Positions 47,857-61,082 are shown, counted from the first letter of the stretch. The stretch is 64,000 nucleotides of DNA from Alkalihalobacillus sp. AL-G (GCF_030643805.1 NZ_CP094656.1:1798001-1862000), one strand, 5' to 3'. The notes: a model not told the origin generated them from the letters alone. Program-made: numbers and translations.

Positions 47857-50800
47857 ATGTTCAAAAGATTTTAGTCATCGGCTCGGGGCCAATTGTCATT
47901 GGGCAGGCTGCAGAATTCGACTATGCGGGTACACAAGCTTGTCAGGCATTGAAGGAAGAAGGATATGAAGTCGTCCTCGTCAATTCGAATCCGGCAACAA
48001 TCATGACAGATACGACAATGGCAGATAAGGTGTACATCGAGCCGTTGACGGTTGAATTTGTCAGTCGGATCATTCGAAAGGAAAAGCCCGATGGAGTGCT
48101 CGCAACACTAGGAGGACAAACTGGATTAAACTTAGCTGTAGAACTTTCCAAGTCGGGAATCCTTGATGAATGCGGTGTTGAACTACTCGGAACAAAGCTT
48201 AAATCTATCGAACAAGCTGAGGATCGAGACTTGTTCCGTAAATTGATGAATGAAATGAATGAGCCTGTCCCGGAAAGTGAGATCATTACGAGCCTTCCTG
48301 ATGCATACCAATTTGTCGAGAAGGTCGGATACCCAGTCATTATACGCCCTGCATATACATTAGGTGGAACAGGTGGCGGAATTGCACATAACGAAATTGA
48401 ATTACAAGAATTTATTACTAGCGGCTTGAAGTATAGTCCGGTTACACAGGTTCTACTTGAAAAAAGCATTGCCGGATTCAAGGAAATAGAGTACGAAGTG
48501 ATGAGAGATGGAAATGACGGCTCAATCGTCGTCTGTAATATGGAAAATATTGATCCGGTCGGGGTTCATACTGGTGACTCGATTGTCGTCGCACCGAGTC
48601 AAACGATGACGGATCGGGAGTATCAATTGCTGCGGAATGCAAGTTTGAATATCATCCGTGCGCTCAAAATCGAAGGTGGATGTAACGTTCAATTCGCCTT
48701 GGATCCACATAGCTCGAATTACTACATCATTGAAGTCAACCCGCGAGTTAGCCGGTCTTCTGCTCTTGCGTCAAAAGCAACGGGCTATCCGATTGCTAAA
48801 CTTGCTGCCAAAATTGCAGTTGGCTATCAGCTGGATGAATTGAAAAACCCTGTAACAGGTCGTACGTATGCCTCATTTGAACCTGCACTTGATTATGTCG
48901 TTACGAAAATCCCGCGTTGGCCATTTGATAAATTTGAGGCTGCGAACAGACGTCTCGGCACTCAAATGAAGGCTACTGGAGAGGTGATGTCAATCGGGCG
49001 TAACCTTGAAGAATCATTACTAAAAGCAGTACGTTCCCTCGAAAACGATGTGTATCATCTATACACAGAGGTTAAGGCTGAAACAGAGTCGGAGTGGGCT
49101 GAGCGATTATCTGTAGCCGATGATCAACGAATCTTTACAGTGACAGAAGCGTTGAGAGCCGGGATAAGCGCTGAAAAGATTTACGAGTGGACGAAAATCG
49201 ATCACTTCTATTTGTACAAACTTGAAAACATTATTGCAATCGAGTCACGATTGAAGGGAAATCCATTTGATGCGGAAAGCCTTTCTGAGGCGAAGGCAAA
49301 AGGGTTTTCTGACCAGGTAGTCGCGTCATTATGGGATACGACCGAACGGGATATCTACAAATTCAGAGAAACGAACGAAATACTCCCTGTATATAAAATG
49401 GTCGATACGTGTGCAGCGGAATTTGAATCAACCACACCTTACTACTACGGAACCTACGGGATGGAAAATGAGTCAGCTAAAGGGAAAAAGGAAAGTGTGC
49501 TCGTCCTTGGCTCAGGACCGATTCGAATCGGTCAAGGGATTGAGTTTGATTATGCGACAGTACACACGGTCTGGGCAATACAGGAAGCTGGATATGAAGC
49601 GATCATCATTAACAACAACCCTGAAACAGTATCAACGGATTTCAGTACATCCGATAAACTCTATTTCGAACCGTTAACTGTTGAGGATGTCATGCATGTC
49701 GTCCGGCAGGAGGAACCAATTGGTGTTGTCGTACAGTTTGGTGGACAGACCGCAATCAATCTCGCATCCGAGCTTAGTGCAAGAGGCGTTAAGATTCTCG
49801 GAACGAAGCTGGAAGATATGGACCGTGCGGAGGATCGTGATAAGTTTGAACGCACACTGCATACGTTAGGAATTCCACAGCCTCATGGGAAAACGGCGAC
49901 CTCAGTTAAAGAGGCAAAAGGGATAGCTAGTGATATCGGTTATCCGGTGCTCGTACGACCATCGTATGTACTCGGTGGCAGGGCAATGGAAATCGTGTAT
50001 CAGGAACAAGAATTGCTGCAGTACATGAAAAATGCCGTGAAAATCAACCCTGCTCATCCTGTACTGATCGACCGCTACCTTATCGGTAAGGAGCTCGAAG
50101 TAGACGCGATTTCGGATGGTGAATCGGTTTACATCCCAGGGATTATGGAGCATATTGAGCGTGCAGGTGTCCACTCAGGGGACTCGATCGCCGTATACCC
50201 TCCACAAACGTTGTCAGAGGAGATTAAACAACAGCTCATCGATTATACAGTTCGTATGGCAAAAGGCTTGAAAATCGTTGGCCTTCTGAACATCCAATTC
50301 GTTCTTTCGAAGGGAGAGCTCTTCGTCCTCGAGGTGAACCCGAGATCAAGCCGAACCGTTCCATTTTTAAGTAAAATAACCGGTGTTCCAATGGCGAACT
50401 TAGCTACCAAGGCGATTTTAGGAACAAGTCTGAAGGAATTAGGCTATGATACCGGGTATCACCCTGAGCCAGAGGAGGTATTTGTAAAGGTTCCGGTCTT
50501 CTCATTCGCAAAACTGAGAAGGGTAGACATTACATTAGGCCCGGAAATGAAATCGACAGGTGAAGTCATGGGTCGGGACAAAACATTAGAAAAGGCACTT
50601 TATAAAGGGCTGATCGCTTCTGGTATGAAAATCCCGACGTTCGGATCTGTGCTGTTCACGATTGCAGATAAGGATAAAGAAGAAGCATTACCTCTTGTCA
50701 AACAGTTTTATGAGATCGGGTACAACATACTCGCAACTGAGGGAACAGCGAACTTTATCAGGCAACAGAACATTCCTGTAACCGTCGTGAATAAAATTCA

Positions 50801-51043
50801 GGAAGGAAGCCCAAGCTTACTCGACCGTATTCAGCAAGGGGAAGTACAGTTTGTAGTCAATACATTGACAAAAGGGAAGCAGCCAGCAAGAGATGGTTTC
50901 CGAATTCGTCGGGAAGCAGTCGAAAACGGTGCAGTTTGTCTCACATCATTCGATACGGTTAAAGCCATTTTAAGTGTTGTGGAATCGATGACGTTCTCAG
51001 CAAATGAAATGCCATCTTTCCAAAAAAAAGCAGGGGTGCTTTT

Positions 51044-51047
<4 letters not shown>
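47841..51047 (+). CDS. pyrAB: Carbamoyl-phosphate synthase, large subunit (pyrimidine-specific)
   Basis: A 1068-residue CarB-type protein with two homologous ATP-grasp halves: [19 protein letters not shown] near residue 14 and [19 protein letters not shown] near 560. The C-terminal MGS-like allosteric domain (about 930-1068) is the likely UMP/PRPP-sensing region. Length is typical. It overlaps pyrAA by 16 bases and pyrK by four. Confidence 0.97.
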
Positions 51048-53437
<2,390 letters not shown>

Positions 53438-53441
<4 letters not shown>

Positions 53442-54067
53442 AAAAGAAAATAGCGAAACATTTACTTCAAATAGGTGCTGTATCCCTTAGTCCTGAGGAT
53501 CCATTTACTTGGTCGTCAGGAATGAAGTCCCCGATTTATTGTGACAATCGTCTTACCCTTTCATATCCGGAAGTTCGTAATGATATAGTTGATCAGCTCG
53601 TATCACTTATCCAATCCTCATATCCAGAAGCAGAAGTGATTGCCGGCACAGCTACAGCTGGAATTCCACATGCTGCACTAGTTGCAGATCGTATGGGGCT
53701 GCCGATGGTATATGTACGTTCGAAAGCGAAAGCGCATGGAAAAGGGAAGCAAATTGAAGGAACCTTTTCATCAGGAAGTAAAGTTGTCGTGATTGAGGAT
53801 TTGATCTCAACTGGTAAAAGTGTCATTAATGCCACCGAAGCACTCAGAGCTGGAGCTGCTGATGTTCTTGGTTGTGCTGCTATCTTCAGTTATCAATTGA
53901 AGAAAGGTACGACCGCCCTTGAGCAAGCGAATCTCGATGTGCGTACACTTTCAGATTTTAGTACATTAATAGAAGTGGCAGCCAGTGAAGGAATCATCAA
54001 ACAGGAATCCGTTGCTGAGTTGACTCATTGGTGTGTTGAACCTGAACTGTGGAAGTACGCTAAATAA
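53438..54067 (+). CDS. pyrE: Orotate phosphoribosyltransferase
   Basis: A 209-residue type I PRTase making OMP from orotate and PRPP. The PRPP motif is [17 protein letters not shown] near residue 112, the flexible-loop Lys region [17 protein letters not shown] near 91. ATG 53438 follows GGAGG by eight bases; an ATG at 53423 lies before this ribosome site and is unlikely. The gene overlaps pyrF by four bases. It is the last biosynthetic gene of the operon. Confidence 0.96.
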
Positions 54068-54085
54068 CGTCTGGAGGGTACGATT

Positions 54086-54745
54086 TTGCGAAAAATGAAT
54101 AGCGAGGAATTCGACCAACTTGTTTCCTTTTTCGATAGTATGGCAAGGACAACTTGGTTAGCTTCGATTCATGAGCGTTTGAAGGAGCTTTCTGGTAGCT
54201 GGAATCACGCTCGTGTGCTCGATGTCGGATGTGGGACCGGACGCTTGTTGTTAAGGGGAGCAGTAGAGGCGGATCACTTATCAGGGGTCGATATATCCTC
54301 CGAAATGATCAAGGCGAGTCAGCAGAACTTCTTTTTGCATAACTTAGCTGAAAAGTCGACCTTTGTTACAGGGGATGCTTACAATCTGCCATTTGAAAAC
54401 GATTCTTTTGGGATCTCGCTCTCGACGTGTGTAATGTTTTTGCTTCCAGAACCTGAAAAAGGGTTAGCCGAGATGATTCGGGTTACAAAGTCTGAAGGAA
54501 AGATCGCAATGCTGAACCCTGCAGAGAAAATGAATCAACAGAATGCGTTTCAATATTGTAAAGAGCACGATATTCAAGGTTTCGAGCAGACAGCGATGCT
54601 CAAATGGTCAAATGTATCTACGAGAAGACATCGGTATGCTACCGATCAACTTACCTCTATACTTTATAAGCTTGGATGTGAAGAGGAAAAGCATGAAGAA
54701 GTGCTGGATGGACTAGCAATCATTACGGTTGCTACAGTAAGATAA
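54086..54745 (+). CDS. Class I SAM-dependent methyltransferase
   Basis: A 219-residue protein with the Methyltransf_11-type fold. Motif I is ARVLDVGCGTGRLLL near residue 39, the acidic motif follows in LSGVDISSEMIKAS near 63, and motif III is in FGISLSTCVMFLLPEPEKGLAEMIRV near 111. The TTG start has GGAGGG seven bases upstream; ATG 54095 is an alternative. It sits 18 bases after pyrE and before a terminator, so it is probably transcribed with the pyr operon. The substrate is unknown. Confidence 0.85.
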   Translation: MRKMNSEEFDQLVSFFDSMARTTWLASIHERLKELSGSWNHARVLDVGCGTGRLLLRGAVEADHLSGVDISSEMIKASQQNFFLHNLAEKSTFVTGDAYNLPFENDSFGISLSTCVMFLLPEPEKGLAEMIRVTKSEGKIAMLNPAEKMNQQNAFQYCKEHDIQGFEQTAMLKWSNVSTRRHRYATDQLTSILYKLGCEEEKHEEVLDGLAIITVATVR

Positions 54746-54760
54746 GATGATAATTTTGTA

Positions 54761-54802
54761 AAAGGACTAGACACCTCAAATTTGGGTATCCAATCCTTTT
54801 TT
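54761..54802 (+). terminator. Terminator at the end of the pyr operon
   Basis: AAAGGA (54761) pairs with TCCTTTTTT (54794-54802), with an inner stem GACACC/GGGTATC. T-run present. Confidence 0.8.
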
Positions 54803-54806
54803 ACAT

Positions 54807-54878
54807 TTAAAATAACCAATTGACGATGATACTTATAACAACAATGGCACCGATTATCATTAAGATTGTTCGAATCAT
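54807..54878 (-). CDS. Tiny hydrophobic peptide, 23 residues
   Basis: ATG at 54878 on the minus strand, with GGAAAGGA about eight bases upstream, encodes a basic start (MIRT) followed by one hydrophobic span (ILMIIGAIVVISIIVNW) and stop. Single-span peptides of this kind are common and often unannotated in Bacillaceae. No family recognised; might be a chance ORF. It opposes the pyr terminator. Confidence 0.35.
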   Translation of the reverse strand: MIRTILMIIGAIVVISIIVNWLF

Positions 54879-55012
54879 AAGATCCATCCTTTCCTGATAT
54901 GATCGTTCACCTGATTTTTAATAGAATTAATTCTTAAAAGATATATTTCACTAAATTGAATAATTTCAAACCCGTTTTAGGAAACCTATTCATAAAAAAG
55001 CAGGTGAGAAAT

Positions 55013-55123
55013 ATGGACAGAACTAAGCAAACTGGCGGGAAAGAAATATTTGGGATACTATCGATTGTCTGGTTTATAACTGCATTTTGTATCGGTTTCA
55101 TGCTGTGGATGTGGTTGACTTAA
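55013..55123 (+). CDS. Small single-span membrane protein, 36 residues
   Basis: ATG 55013 follows GCAGGTGAGAAAT. The peptide has a polar N-terminus (MDRTKQTGGKEIFG) and one hydrophobic span ending in LWMWLT. The ribosome site and clean topology favour translation; no family is recognised. It stands alone in the 670-base gap between the methyltransferase and rqcH. Confidence 0.5.
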   Translation: MDRTKQTGGKEIFGILSIVWFITAFCIGFMLWMWLT

Positions 55124-55224
55124 AGTTGATTGATGGCATAATCTGCTACCCATTGACCTTTTTATAGCTGTGCAATTTAGTGCTTAAGTATCCTATTTGG
55201 ACAGATTAGTAATCCATTAGTACT

Positions 55225-55287
55225 ATTCGTGGCCGAATTATTGGAATCTGTGGCCGGAATATCGGAACTCGTGGCCGAAATATGAGT
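55225..55287. repeat. Three tandem 21-bp units, same family as at 29274
   Basis: Units start at 55225, 55246 and 55267, each with an NNNTGGCCG core (ATTCGTGGCCG, ATCTGTGGCCG, ACTCGTGGCCG) followed by an AAT/ATATNGGA half. The rest of the gap to rqcH (55288-55360) shows nothing I can name. Confidence 0.8.
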
Positions 55288-55360
55288 CTGGATCATTATT
55301 AAGGTAACGATTCCTTTGGAAACATCTCGAAACTATCAATATTTGGACATAATACGATAA

Positions 55361-55402
55361 AAAGACCTGTTCAGGAGCTTTTTAACACTCCAAACAGGTC
55401 CT
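55361..55402 (-). terminator. Terminator of rqcH
   Basis: On the minus strand GGACCTGTTTGGAG pairs with CTCCTGAACAGGTC around a loop, followed by TTTTTATC. Confidence 0.88.
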
Positions 55403-55416
55403 TTCATTACTTATTT

Positions 55417-57129
55417 TCACTTCTGGTACCGAAGTTGGTAGACGAGACTTTCATCAGGTGTTACATAAATGGTTTTCTGATTGTCGTACGTTACGAACCC
55501 AGGCTTAGCACCAGCAGGTTTTTTAACATGCTTGATCGCAGTATAATCGACAGGTACAGATCCGGAATTCTTAGCTTTACTGAAATATGCTGCAATGTTC
55601 GCCGCTTCAAGTAAAGTCGCCTCATCAGGTTTTGCATTGCGTATGACTACATGCGAGCCAGGTATATCCTTCGTATGCAACCAAGTATCATTGGAATTTG
55701 CAAATTTGTTGGTTAAATAATCGTTTTGCTTATTGTTTTTACCAACCCAAATATCAACTTCTGAAGATGAGACGTAATGCTCAATTGATGGCTTTTTATT
55801 GTTTTTTCGCTTTGAAGTAAGTTTCCTTCGCTTAAGGTAACCTCCTTCCTCCAGCTCTTCCCGTATTTCCGATACATCAGAAGCCGAGGCTGATTCCAAT
55901 TGCTGTAATAATGAATCTAGGTAATTGGCCTCCAAAGTCGTTGCGGTAATTTGCTCATGGATATACTGTACAGACTTCTTCAATTTATTATATTTTTTGT
56001 AGTAAAATTGAGCATTTTCAGATGGCGTTTTTTGAAGATCCAACGGGATAGTGATTTCCTCAGCTTTTTCGTCATAGTAATTGGGAACAACAGCTTCCTT
56101 CATTCCTTTTTTCAATTGATAGATGTTCGCTGTTATCAATTCTCCGTATAGCTGAAACTGATCTGCTTTTTTCGTATCAACTAAATTTTTCTCAAGCTTT
56201 GGGATTTTCGATTGATTTTTCTTTAATTCATTCCTTAAAAAGCGCTCAAGATCGGAGGCTTGTTGTTTTACCCGATCCCGATCAGCCTTCCCGAAATAGA
56301 AGCGATCGAGCAGTTGGCTAACGGTACTGAACGTTGTGTTTTCCCCATCTAAATGTGAAAGGCTGACGACTGAAAAATACTCTTTTGTGCTCGTTAACAC
56401 CATCTGTGGTTGATACCGATTCTGCTTGATTTCCTCCATCACATCTAAAAACGACTGAACAAGTGATTTTCGATCACCAAGCTTTGCGCGAGAGACAATC
56501 TCTTTAGCTATTAACGGTGACAAGCCTTCGAATTGCTGAACGAGTTGTTTGTCGAGCTTTGCGCTATTAAAATCAAGCTTTCGTAAAATCGCATCTTCAT
56601 CAGCTTTAAGCGGATTTTGTTTGTTTTGGGAAGGAGGGAGGATGTATTCACTTCCAGGTAACAACGTCCGATGTCGGTTCATCGATGGTGGGATATGTTT
56701 TATACAATCAAGAATGAGGTCCGTATTTCCATCAACGAGTGTAATGTTGCTGTGCCTTCCCATAATTTCCACAACAAGTCGTTTATAGGTCAGATCCCCG
56801 ATTTCGTTTCTCGATTTTATATGAATGTATAAAATCCTCTCTAGTCCTGGTTGTTCAATCCGATCGATGACCCCACCCTCTAAATGTTTCCGAAGTAACA
56901 TACAAAACATCGGTGGCTCTTTAGGGTTTTCATAACTTTGGGCTGTAAGATTAATTCTCGGAAAACTAGCATTTGATGAAATGAACAATCGGTGTGTCTG
57001 ACCCTTTGAACGTATGACGAAAATGAGATCATTTGAAAACGGTTGATAAATTTTAGTGATCTTACCTTGTGTAATATGCTGGGAAAGCTCGTGTACCATA
57101 GCACGAGTCAATATTCCATCGAAAGACAT
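55417..57129 (-). CDS. rqcH: Ribosome quality control factor RqcH (NEMF/NFACT family)
   Basis: A 570-residue protein with NFACT-N (about 1-180, starts MSFDGILTRAMVHEL), HhH region, long coiled coil (about 285-430) and NFACT-R domain (about 450-555, YVSSSEVDIWVGKNNKQNDYLT and DTWLHTKDIPGSHVVIR). RqcH binds split 50S with tRNA-Ala and adds C-terminal alanine tails to stalled peptides. The gene was long annotated yloA or fibronectin-binding protein A. It lies divergent from yloB with 48 bases to the plus-strand leader. Confidence 0.95.
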   Translation of the reverse strand: MSFDGILTRAMVHELSQHITQGKITKIYQPFSNDLIFVIRSKGQTHRLFISSNASFPRINLTAQSYENPKEPPMFCMLLRKHLEGGVIDRIEQPGLERILYIHIKSRNEIGDLTYKRLVVEIMGRHSNITLVDGNTDLILDCIKHIPPSMNRHRTLLPGSEYILPPSQNKQNPLKADEDAILRKLDFNSAKLDKQLVQQFEGLSPLIAKEIVSRAKLGDRKSLVQSFLDVMEEIKQNRYQPQMVLTSTKEYFSVVSLSHLDGENTTFSTVSQLLDRFYFGKADRDRVKQQASDLERFLRNELKKNQSKIPKLEKNLVDTKKADQFQLYGELITANIYQLKKGMKEAVVPNYYDEKAEEITIPLDLQKTPSENAQFYYKKYNKLKKSVQYIHEQITATTLEANYLDSLLQQLESASASDVSEIREELEEGGYLKRRKLTSKRKNNKKPSIEHYVSSSEVDIWVGKNNKQNDYLTNKFANSNDTWLHTKDIPGSHVVIRNAKPDEATLLEAANIAAYFSKAKNSGSVPVDYTAIKHVKKPAGAKPGFVTYDNQKTIYVTPDESLVYQLRYQK

Positions 57130-57273
57130 TTGACTTCACTCCAATAATTAGGTTGCCTAGAACCTATCGGTTGTTCAATGGTCCCTATTTATAAATTCCG
57201 TCTCATTATAGCATTATTTGGGACAATCCTGAATATAGATGGCTTGTATAGATGGTTAAAACGGGGTGGGATC

Positions 57274-59988
57274 ATGGATTGGTATACGTTAACGAACGAT
57301 GAAATCGAAACGAAGCTGAAAACGGATGTAAACAATGGCCTACAAGACCAGACTGCCAAAAAAAGACTTCAAAAGGTTGGTCCAAACGAGTTGCAGCAGG
57401 AGGAAAAAGTATCAGCAATCATCGTTTTTCTTTCTCAGTTTAAAGATTTTATGGTTTTGGTGCTACTCATAGCAACGCTTATATCGGGTCTGCTCGGCGA
57501 ATATATGGATGCGATTGCTATCATGTTGATCGTTTTTGTCAACGGGGTGTTAGGATATGTGCAAGAAAGAAAGGCTGAAAAATCGTTACAAGCATTAAAA
57601 CGGCTCTCTACCCCGAAGATTCATGTGCTACGTGACGGAAAATGGGTAACAATACCTTCAAGAGAAGTTGTACCGGGTGACATTGTTCAATTTTCATCTG
57701 GGGATCGTATCGGTGCTGATATACGGTTGTTCAAAGCTAATTCGTTGTCTGTTGAAGAATCAGCACTTACAGGAGAATCTTTACCTTCCGAAAAATCAGA
57801 AAGACCGATATCAGGTATGGACCTTGCGCCAGGGGATCAGGAAAATATGTGTTTTATGGGAACCCTCGTCACTCAAGGAAAAGGAATGGGCATTGTTGTC
57901 GCTACGGGAATGGATACCGAAATGGGAAAGATTGCTCACCTTTTAAAAAGTGAAGAAGGAATGCAAACACCACTTCAAAAGCGACTTGAACAGCTTGGAA
58001 AAGTATTGATTTTGGTGGCACTCATTTTGACTGCACTCGTCGTAGCAGCAGGAGTCTTACAGGGGCACGATCTATACACAATGTTTTTAGCCGGAGTATC
58101 GCTTGCCGTTGCTGCAATTCCAGAAGGACTTCCGGCAATTGTTACGATTGCCCTTGCTCTCGGTGTACAAAAAATGATCCGCAGAAAAGCGATCGTTCGA
58201 AAACTGCCATCTGTGGAAACGCTAGGTTGTGCAACGGTCATATGCTCTGACAAAACAGGTACGCTAACGCAAAATAAAATGACGGTAACCGATTTGTGGA
58301 GCAGCGGGAAAAGCTGGAATGTTTCGGGTACTGGGTTTGAACTATCAGGGTCCTTTTTTTCAAATGGCAACCCTGCTGAACTGAAAACAAATCCATCCTT
58401 ACGGCAGCTATTAACATTTGGTGTTTTATGTAACAATGCTTCCATACAGCTACAAAATAAAAAAGGGAAGCGAGAGATCCATTTTAACGGTGATCCTACC
58501 GAAGTGGCGTTACTCATTGCAGGGCACAAAGGTGGATTAATAAAGGAATCCCTTTTTAATGAGTATCAAGTAGAAGAGGAATTCCCATTTGATTCAGCGA
58601 GAAAAATGATGTCTGTTGTTGTAAAGGATACCCAAAATAATCGTTACATCATTACAAAGGGTGCGCCGGATGTCGTGCTCTCGAATTGTCAAAGTATATT
58701 ATGGGATGAACGGCATGCTCGGCTTGAAGCTAGACAAAAGGATGAAGTACTTCGAGCGGTTACACGGATGGGAACAGAGGCACTTCGATCAATTGCTGTT
58801 GCCTATCGCCCGCTGAGAAGAGAAGAACAAATATCCACTGTGTTGGATGCTGAAACCAATTTGACATTCATCGGTCTGCAAGGAATGATCGATCCGCCGC
58901 GGCCAGAAGCAGCGCAAGCGATTACAGATTGCCACCAGGCTGGGATCAAGACGATCATGATTACTGGAGATCATATCGTCACGGCTAGGGCGATTGCTCA
59001 ACGTTTACAGATGATCCCCTCAGATGGAAAGGTCATGGAAGGGAACACACTTGCGAAGCTCTCTATTCAAGAACTGGAGGATGTTGTTGATGAAACGTAT
59101 GTGTTCGCACGTGTTTCACCTGAGCATAAATTAAAAATCGTAAAGGCACTGCAGAATAGGGGTCACGTTGTTGCGATGACGGGAGATGGTGTTAACGACG
59201 CCCCAGCAATCAAGGCTGCAAATATAGGGATTGCGATGGGCAAATCGGGGACAGATGTGGCCCGAGAAGCATCCTCTCTTGTCCTTTCAGATGATAATTT
59301 TGCAACCATACGTGCGGCAATTGAGGAAGGAAGAAATATCTATGAAAATATTCGGAAATTCATTCGATATCTCCTTGCATCGAATGTCGGCGAGATTCTC
59401 GTAATGCTTTTTGCGATGCTGCTTTCTCTTCCATTACCGCTCGTCCCAATTCAGATACTCTGGGTTAATCTTGTCACAGATGGATTGCCTGCGATGGCTC
59501 TAGGTGTTGATAGTGCTGAAGACAATGTGATGAAAAGACCACCAAGGCTGTCCACGGAAGGTGTGTTTTCGAGAGGGTTAGGCTGGAAAATCATCAGTAG
59601 AGGATTCTTAATCGGTATCGTGACTCTCGCTGCATTTGCGATGGTGTATTTTGAAGATACAGATAACCTTGTAAAAGCACAAACCGTCGCGTTTGCAACT
59701 CTTGTCCTTGCTCAACTCATACATGTTTTTGATTGTCGAAGTGAACGGTCGGTATTTCATCGGAATCCATTTGGCAATGTTTATCTCATTCTAGCAGTTT
59801 TATCATCCATAGCCCTATTGGCGGTTGTTATTTATTATCCACCGCTTCAGCCGATCTTCCACACGACTGCGCTAACGATGCGGGAATGGATGTTAATTCT
59901 TGGTTTTTCAGCATTACCAACCTTTGCGCTTGCCGGCTCTCAGCTATTCGGTAAGTCACGTACAAAAAAAGCGTCATTCATCAATTGA
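57274..59988 (+). CDS. yloB: P-type calcium-transporting ATPase (YloB-like)
   Basis: A P2-type ATPase of 904 residues with ten spans. The N-terminal actuator domain shows SALTGESLPSEKS near residue 170; phosphorylation motif CSDKTGTLTQNKMTVT is near 325. The nucleotide domain includes KGAPDVV, and the hinge MTGDGVNDAPAIK is near 635. PEGLPAIV in span 4 and NLVTDGLPAMALG in span 6 carry calcium-binding residues. ATG 57274 follows GGGGTGGG; 32 in-frame codons upstream are not typical. Linked to spore calcium loading and stress in Bacillus; calcium specificity is inferred from family. Confidence 0.93.
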   Translation: MDWYTLTNDEIETKLKTDVNNGLQDQTAKKRLQKVGPNELQQEEKVSAIIVFLSQFKDFMVLVLLIATLISGLLGEYMDAIAIMLIVFVNGVLGYVQERKAEKSLQALKRLSTPKIHVLRDGKWVTIPSREVVPGDIVQFSSGDRIGADIRLFKANSLSVEESALTGESLPSEKSERPISGMDLAPGDQENMCFMGTLVTQGKGMGIVVATGMDTEMGKIAHLLKSEEGMQTPLQKRLEQLGKVLILVALILTALVVAAGVLQGHDLYTMFLAGVSLAVAAIPEGLPAIVTIALALGVQKMIRRKAIVRKLPSVETLGCATVICSDKTGTLTQNKMTVTDLWSSGKSWNVSGTGFELSGSFFSNGNPAELKTNPSLRQLLTFGVLCNNASIQLQNKKGKREIHFNGDPTEVALLIAGHKGGLIKESLFNEYQVEEEFPFDSARKMMSVVVKDTQNNRYIITKGAPDVVLSNCQSILWDERHARLEARQKDEVLRAVTRMGTEALRSIAVAYRPLRREEQISTVLDAETNLTFIGLQGMIDPPRPEAAQAITDCHQAGIKTIMITGDHIVTARAIAQRLQMIPSDGKVMEGNTLAKLSIQELEDVVDETYVFARVSPEHKLKIVKALQNRGHVVAMTGDGVNDAPAIKAANIGIAMGKSGTDVAREASSLVLSDDNFATIRAAIEEGRNIYENIRKFIRYLLASNVGEILVMLFAMLLSLPLPLVPIQILWVNLVTDGLPAMALGVDSAEDNVMKRPPRLSTEGVFSRGLGWKIISRGFLIGIVTLAAFAMVYFEDTDNLVKAQTVAFATLVLAQLIHVFDCRSERSVFHRNPFGNVYLILAVLSSIALLAVVIYYPPLQPIFHTTALTMREWMLILGFSALPTFALAGSQLFGKSRTKKASFIN

Positions 59989-60013
59989 TGCAATAAATAA
60001 AAGCAATCCGGTA

Positions 60014-60044
60014 AAGGCGTGACTCATGATTTGAGTTACGCCTT
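60014..60044 (+). terminator. Terminator after yloB
   Basis: AAGGCGTGACTCA pairs with TGAGTTACGCCTT (G-T pair inside) around a 5-base loop; the tail ATTATAATTCTTTC is only moderately T-rich. Confidence 0.7.
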
Positions 60045-60113
60045 ATTATAATTCTTTCATATTCTTGTTAGCGGTGGTAAAATTGTATAGAATAGTACAA
60101 TGGATGTGATCGC

Positions 60114-60995
60114 ATGATTAAAAGTATGACAGGCTATGGACGATCTTATGTTGAAGAGGACCACTTTTCGATCACCACTGAAATCAAATCTGTGAATCAT
60201 CGTTTTTGTGAAATCGTAGTTCGTATGCCAAGGTATCTAACATCGATTGAAGATAAGGTTAAGCGAACAATCAGCAAATACATACACAGAGGAAAAGTCG
60301 ATATTTCAATCATGATTGACGGGGTCGAGGGAATTGATCGTGAATTAGAAGTGGATTGGGGACTCCTTGACCAGTATGTCCAAGCACAGATCGAATTGCG
60401 GAACCGTTACGAAGTAAATGAATCGATCGACTATGACGATCTCTTATCGTTGCCGGATGTTGTCTCCATCCGCGAGAACGAACATATTTCAGAAGAATTT
60501 GCAGCAAGTGTCCTTAAATCGGTAACCGAAGCAGCTGGTCAGCTCGTTCAGATGAGAGAGAAAGAAGGAAACTTTCTTAATCGTAACCTTATGGAGCGGT
60601 TGAGCAGGATGGAATCCATCATTGAAAACATCGGCATTGTAGCACCAGAAGTGTACCGAACCTATGAAACGCGCCTTTATAAAAAGATAAAAGAATTAAG
60701 TGATGGGTACGTTGATGCTGATGAATCACGGATTGTAACCGAGGTCGCGCTTTTTGCCGATAAAAGTAATATTGATGAAGAATTAACCCGTCTTCAAAGT
60801 CATATTCAACAATTTAGAAGTATTTTCGTAGAAACTGAATCGGTTGGTCGTAAGCTAGACTTTCTTGTACAAGAAATAAATCGTGAATGCAATACGATCG
60901 GTTCAAAAGCAAACGATTATTCGATCAGTAAAAATGTAGTTGAATTGAAAAGTGAGATTGAAAAGGTTAAGGAACAAGTGCAAAACATAGAATGA
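60114..60995 (+). CDS. yloC: YicC/YloC family endoribonuclease-type protein
   Basis: A 293-residue YicC-family protein: N-terminal domain starting MIKSMTGYGRS, with RMPRYL near residue 37, and the C-terminal DUF1732 domain ending with ELTRLQSHIQQF, GRKLDFLVQEINRECNTIGSKA near 245. Members were recently described as endoribonucleases. It heads the conserved yloC-remA-gmk-rpoZ-coaBC-priA string. ATG 60114 follows GGATGTGATC (weak). Confidence 0.93.
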   Translation: MIKSMTGYGRSYVEEDHFSITTEIKSVNHRFCEIVVRMPRYLTSIEDKVKRTISKYIHRGKVDISIMIDGVEGIDRELEVDWGLLDQYVQAQIELRNRYEVNESIDYDDLLSLPDVVSIRENEHISEEFAASVLKSVTEAAGQLVQMREKEGNFLNRNLMERLSRMESIIENIGIVAPEVYRTYETRLYKKIKELSDGYVDADESRIVTEVALFADKSNIDEELTRLQSHIQQFRSIFVETESVGRKLDFLVQEINRECNTIGSKANDYSISKNVVELKSEIEKVKEQVQNIE

Positions 60996-61082
60996 AAAAC
61001 GGCTTAATGCATATTAAACCACTTGATAAACCGGTTATACATAACAAAAATTGGAAACGCTAGTTATTGATAGCAGGAGGTC

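Noticed and set aside
47942-48481. A 179-codon minus-strand ORF inside pyrAB, and similar antisense ORFs in pyrP, ftsZ and bshC
   Set aside because: All lie opposite well-conserved genes, have no ribosome sites, and show low-complexity translations; they reflect codon bias of the real gene.
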